Source: Rossellomorea aquimaris (lineage in GTDB: Bacteria; Bacillota; Bacilli; Bacillales; Fictibacillaceae). From it: a stretch of 64,000 nucleotides of DNA. This document shows, one piece after another, positions 63,635-64,000 of the stretch (position 1 is its first letter; each line of letters begins with the position of its first letter). The stretch is from assembly GCA_020524245.1 (NCBI GenBank), contig JAIVLN010000002.1, positions 531,813 to 595,812 on the forward strand, in the 5' to 3' direction. The notes under the pieces were generated by a model that was not told the DNA's origin, ran no database searches, and saw nothing but the letters and a program-made list of their open reading frames with translations. The translations under genes and the position numbers were made by a program.

Positions 63635-64000
63635 GCGTAGATTGAACCTTAGTTGCACTTATACTGGTTTCCTAACTTTTCCACGACGTCGAAACAACGC
63701 CTAGCTGAAAAGTAATTCAAACCAGTGTAAAGAAAACTTAGGTGAAATCAAGCTGTAAGCGTAGATTGAACCTTAGTTGCACTTATACTGGTTTCCTAAC
63801 TTTTCCACGACGTCGAAACAACGCCTAGCTGAAAAGTAATCCGTACCAGTGTAAAGAAAACTTAGGTGAAATCAAGCTATAAGCGTAGATTGAACCTTAG
63901 TTGCACTTATACTGGTTTCCTAACTTTTCCACGACGTCGAAACAACGCCTAGCTGAAAAGTAATCCGTACCAGTGTAAAGAAAACTTAGGTGAAATCAAG
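63608..64000. repeat. 124-bp tandem repeat array including the ytoA 3' end
   Basis: GAAAACTTAGGTGAAATCAAGC recurs (shown in parts) at 63608, 63732, 63856 and 63980, an exact 124-bp step, giving three full units and a partial fourth cut by the window edge. Units differ at only a few positions. Each unit contains ACTGGTTT...ACTTTTC pairing with GAAAAGT...AAACCAGT around CGACGTCG, a potential cruciform or hairpin. Unit 1 begins in ytoA coding sequence. Confidence 0.93.

Noticed and set aside
63608..64000. Integron attC sites
   Set aside because: The units have an inverted repeat but no proper RYYYAAC/GTTRRRY core pair, no cassette ORFs and no integrase.

Overview
The window looks like a chromosomal segment of a low-to-moderate GC, endospore-forming, facultatively anaerobic member of the Bacillaceae. 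The evidence is a YjcZ-type small spore protein, a C-terminal-cysteine Fnr, YwiC, a T-box leader before proS, a hut operon, CcpA/Fur/FNR-type sites, TTG/GTG starts with strong GGAGG ribosome binding sites, and many U-tailed terminators. I cannot fix the genus from sequence alone.

Region 1 (1-9.3 kb) is an oxygen/nitrogen-oxide response island. It holds a partial AlkA-like glycosylase, an acyltransferase, a ba3-type (B-family) oxidase operon (subunits I, II, a 54-aa subunit IIa and an extra CuA lipoprotein), YwiC, DoxX, Fnr, two hemerythrin-like proteins and the di-iron repair protein ScdA. Five CRP/FNR-type palindromes (TGTGA-N6-TCACA and variants) lie before these genes. Each has a -10-like hexamer exactly 21 bp downstream of the box, so the island reads as a local regulon of the Fnr encoded inside it.

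Region 2 (9.3-18.6 kb, all minus strand) is one compact gene train. A membrane cytochrome-b-like protein comes first, then a NasC/NarB-type molybdenum oxidoreductase, a four-cluster ferredoxin subunit, a Tat-exported Rieske protein, small unknown proteins, a soluble histidine kinase, an NreC-like regulator, an NreA-like GAF protein, a double-PAS kinase and a second Crp/Fnr protein. It looks like an unusual quinol-linked nitrate (or related oxyanion) reductase with its own nitrate/oxygen sensing. A structured leader with an intrinsic terminator precedes it.

Region 3 (18.6-32 kb): a secreted subtilase, a glutamate dehydrogenase, the hutHUIG histidine-degradation operon with a leader terminator but no hutP nearby, a C39-like lipoprotein, a kinase-fold protein and yjcZ. 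Region 4 (32-46 kb): a CAP-domain secreted protein, two DUF2254 membrane paralogs, a ResA-like thioredoxin, T-box-controlled proS, an M48 protease, a MerR/SRPBCC pair, a VOC protein, unknown membrane proteins and a Fur-controlled siderophore ABC ATPase plus FhuF-like reductase. Region 5 (46-64 kb): phnDCEE, azlCD with a divergent XRE-cupin regulator, a 2-oxoacid dehydrogenase operon with a Phe/Leu dehydrogenase and a FlK-like thioesterase, an SDR, an NSS transporter, a nitronate monooxygenase-like protein and a gamma carbonic anhydrase.

The most striking unexplained signal is a set of seven intergenic arrays, each with about 6-7 diverged units at an exact 20- or 21-bp period. Their core sequences differ from locus to locus. 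Most sit beside intrinsic terminators at gene ends. In addition, a 124-bp tandem repeat starts inside the last codons of the gamma carbonic anhydrase gene and runs off the right edge.
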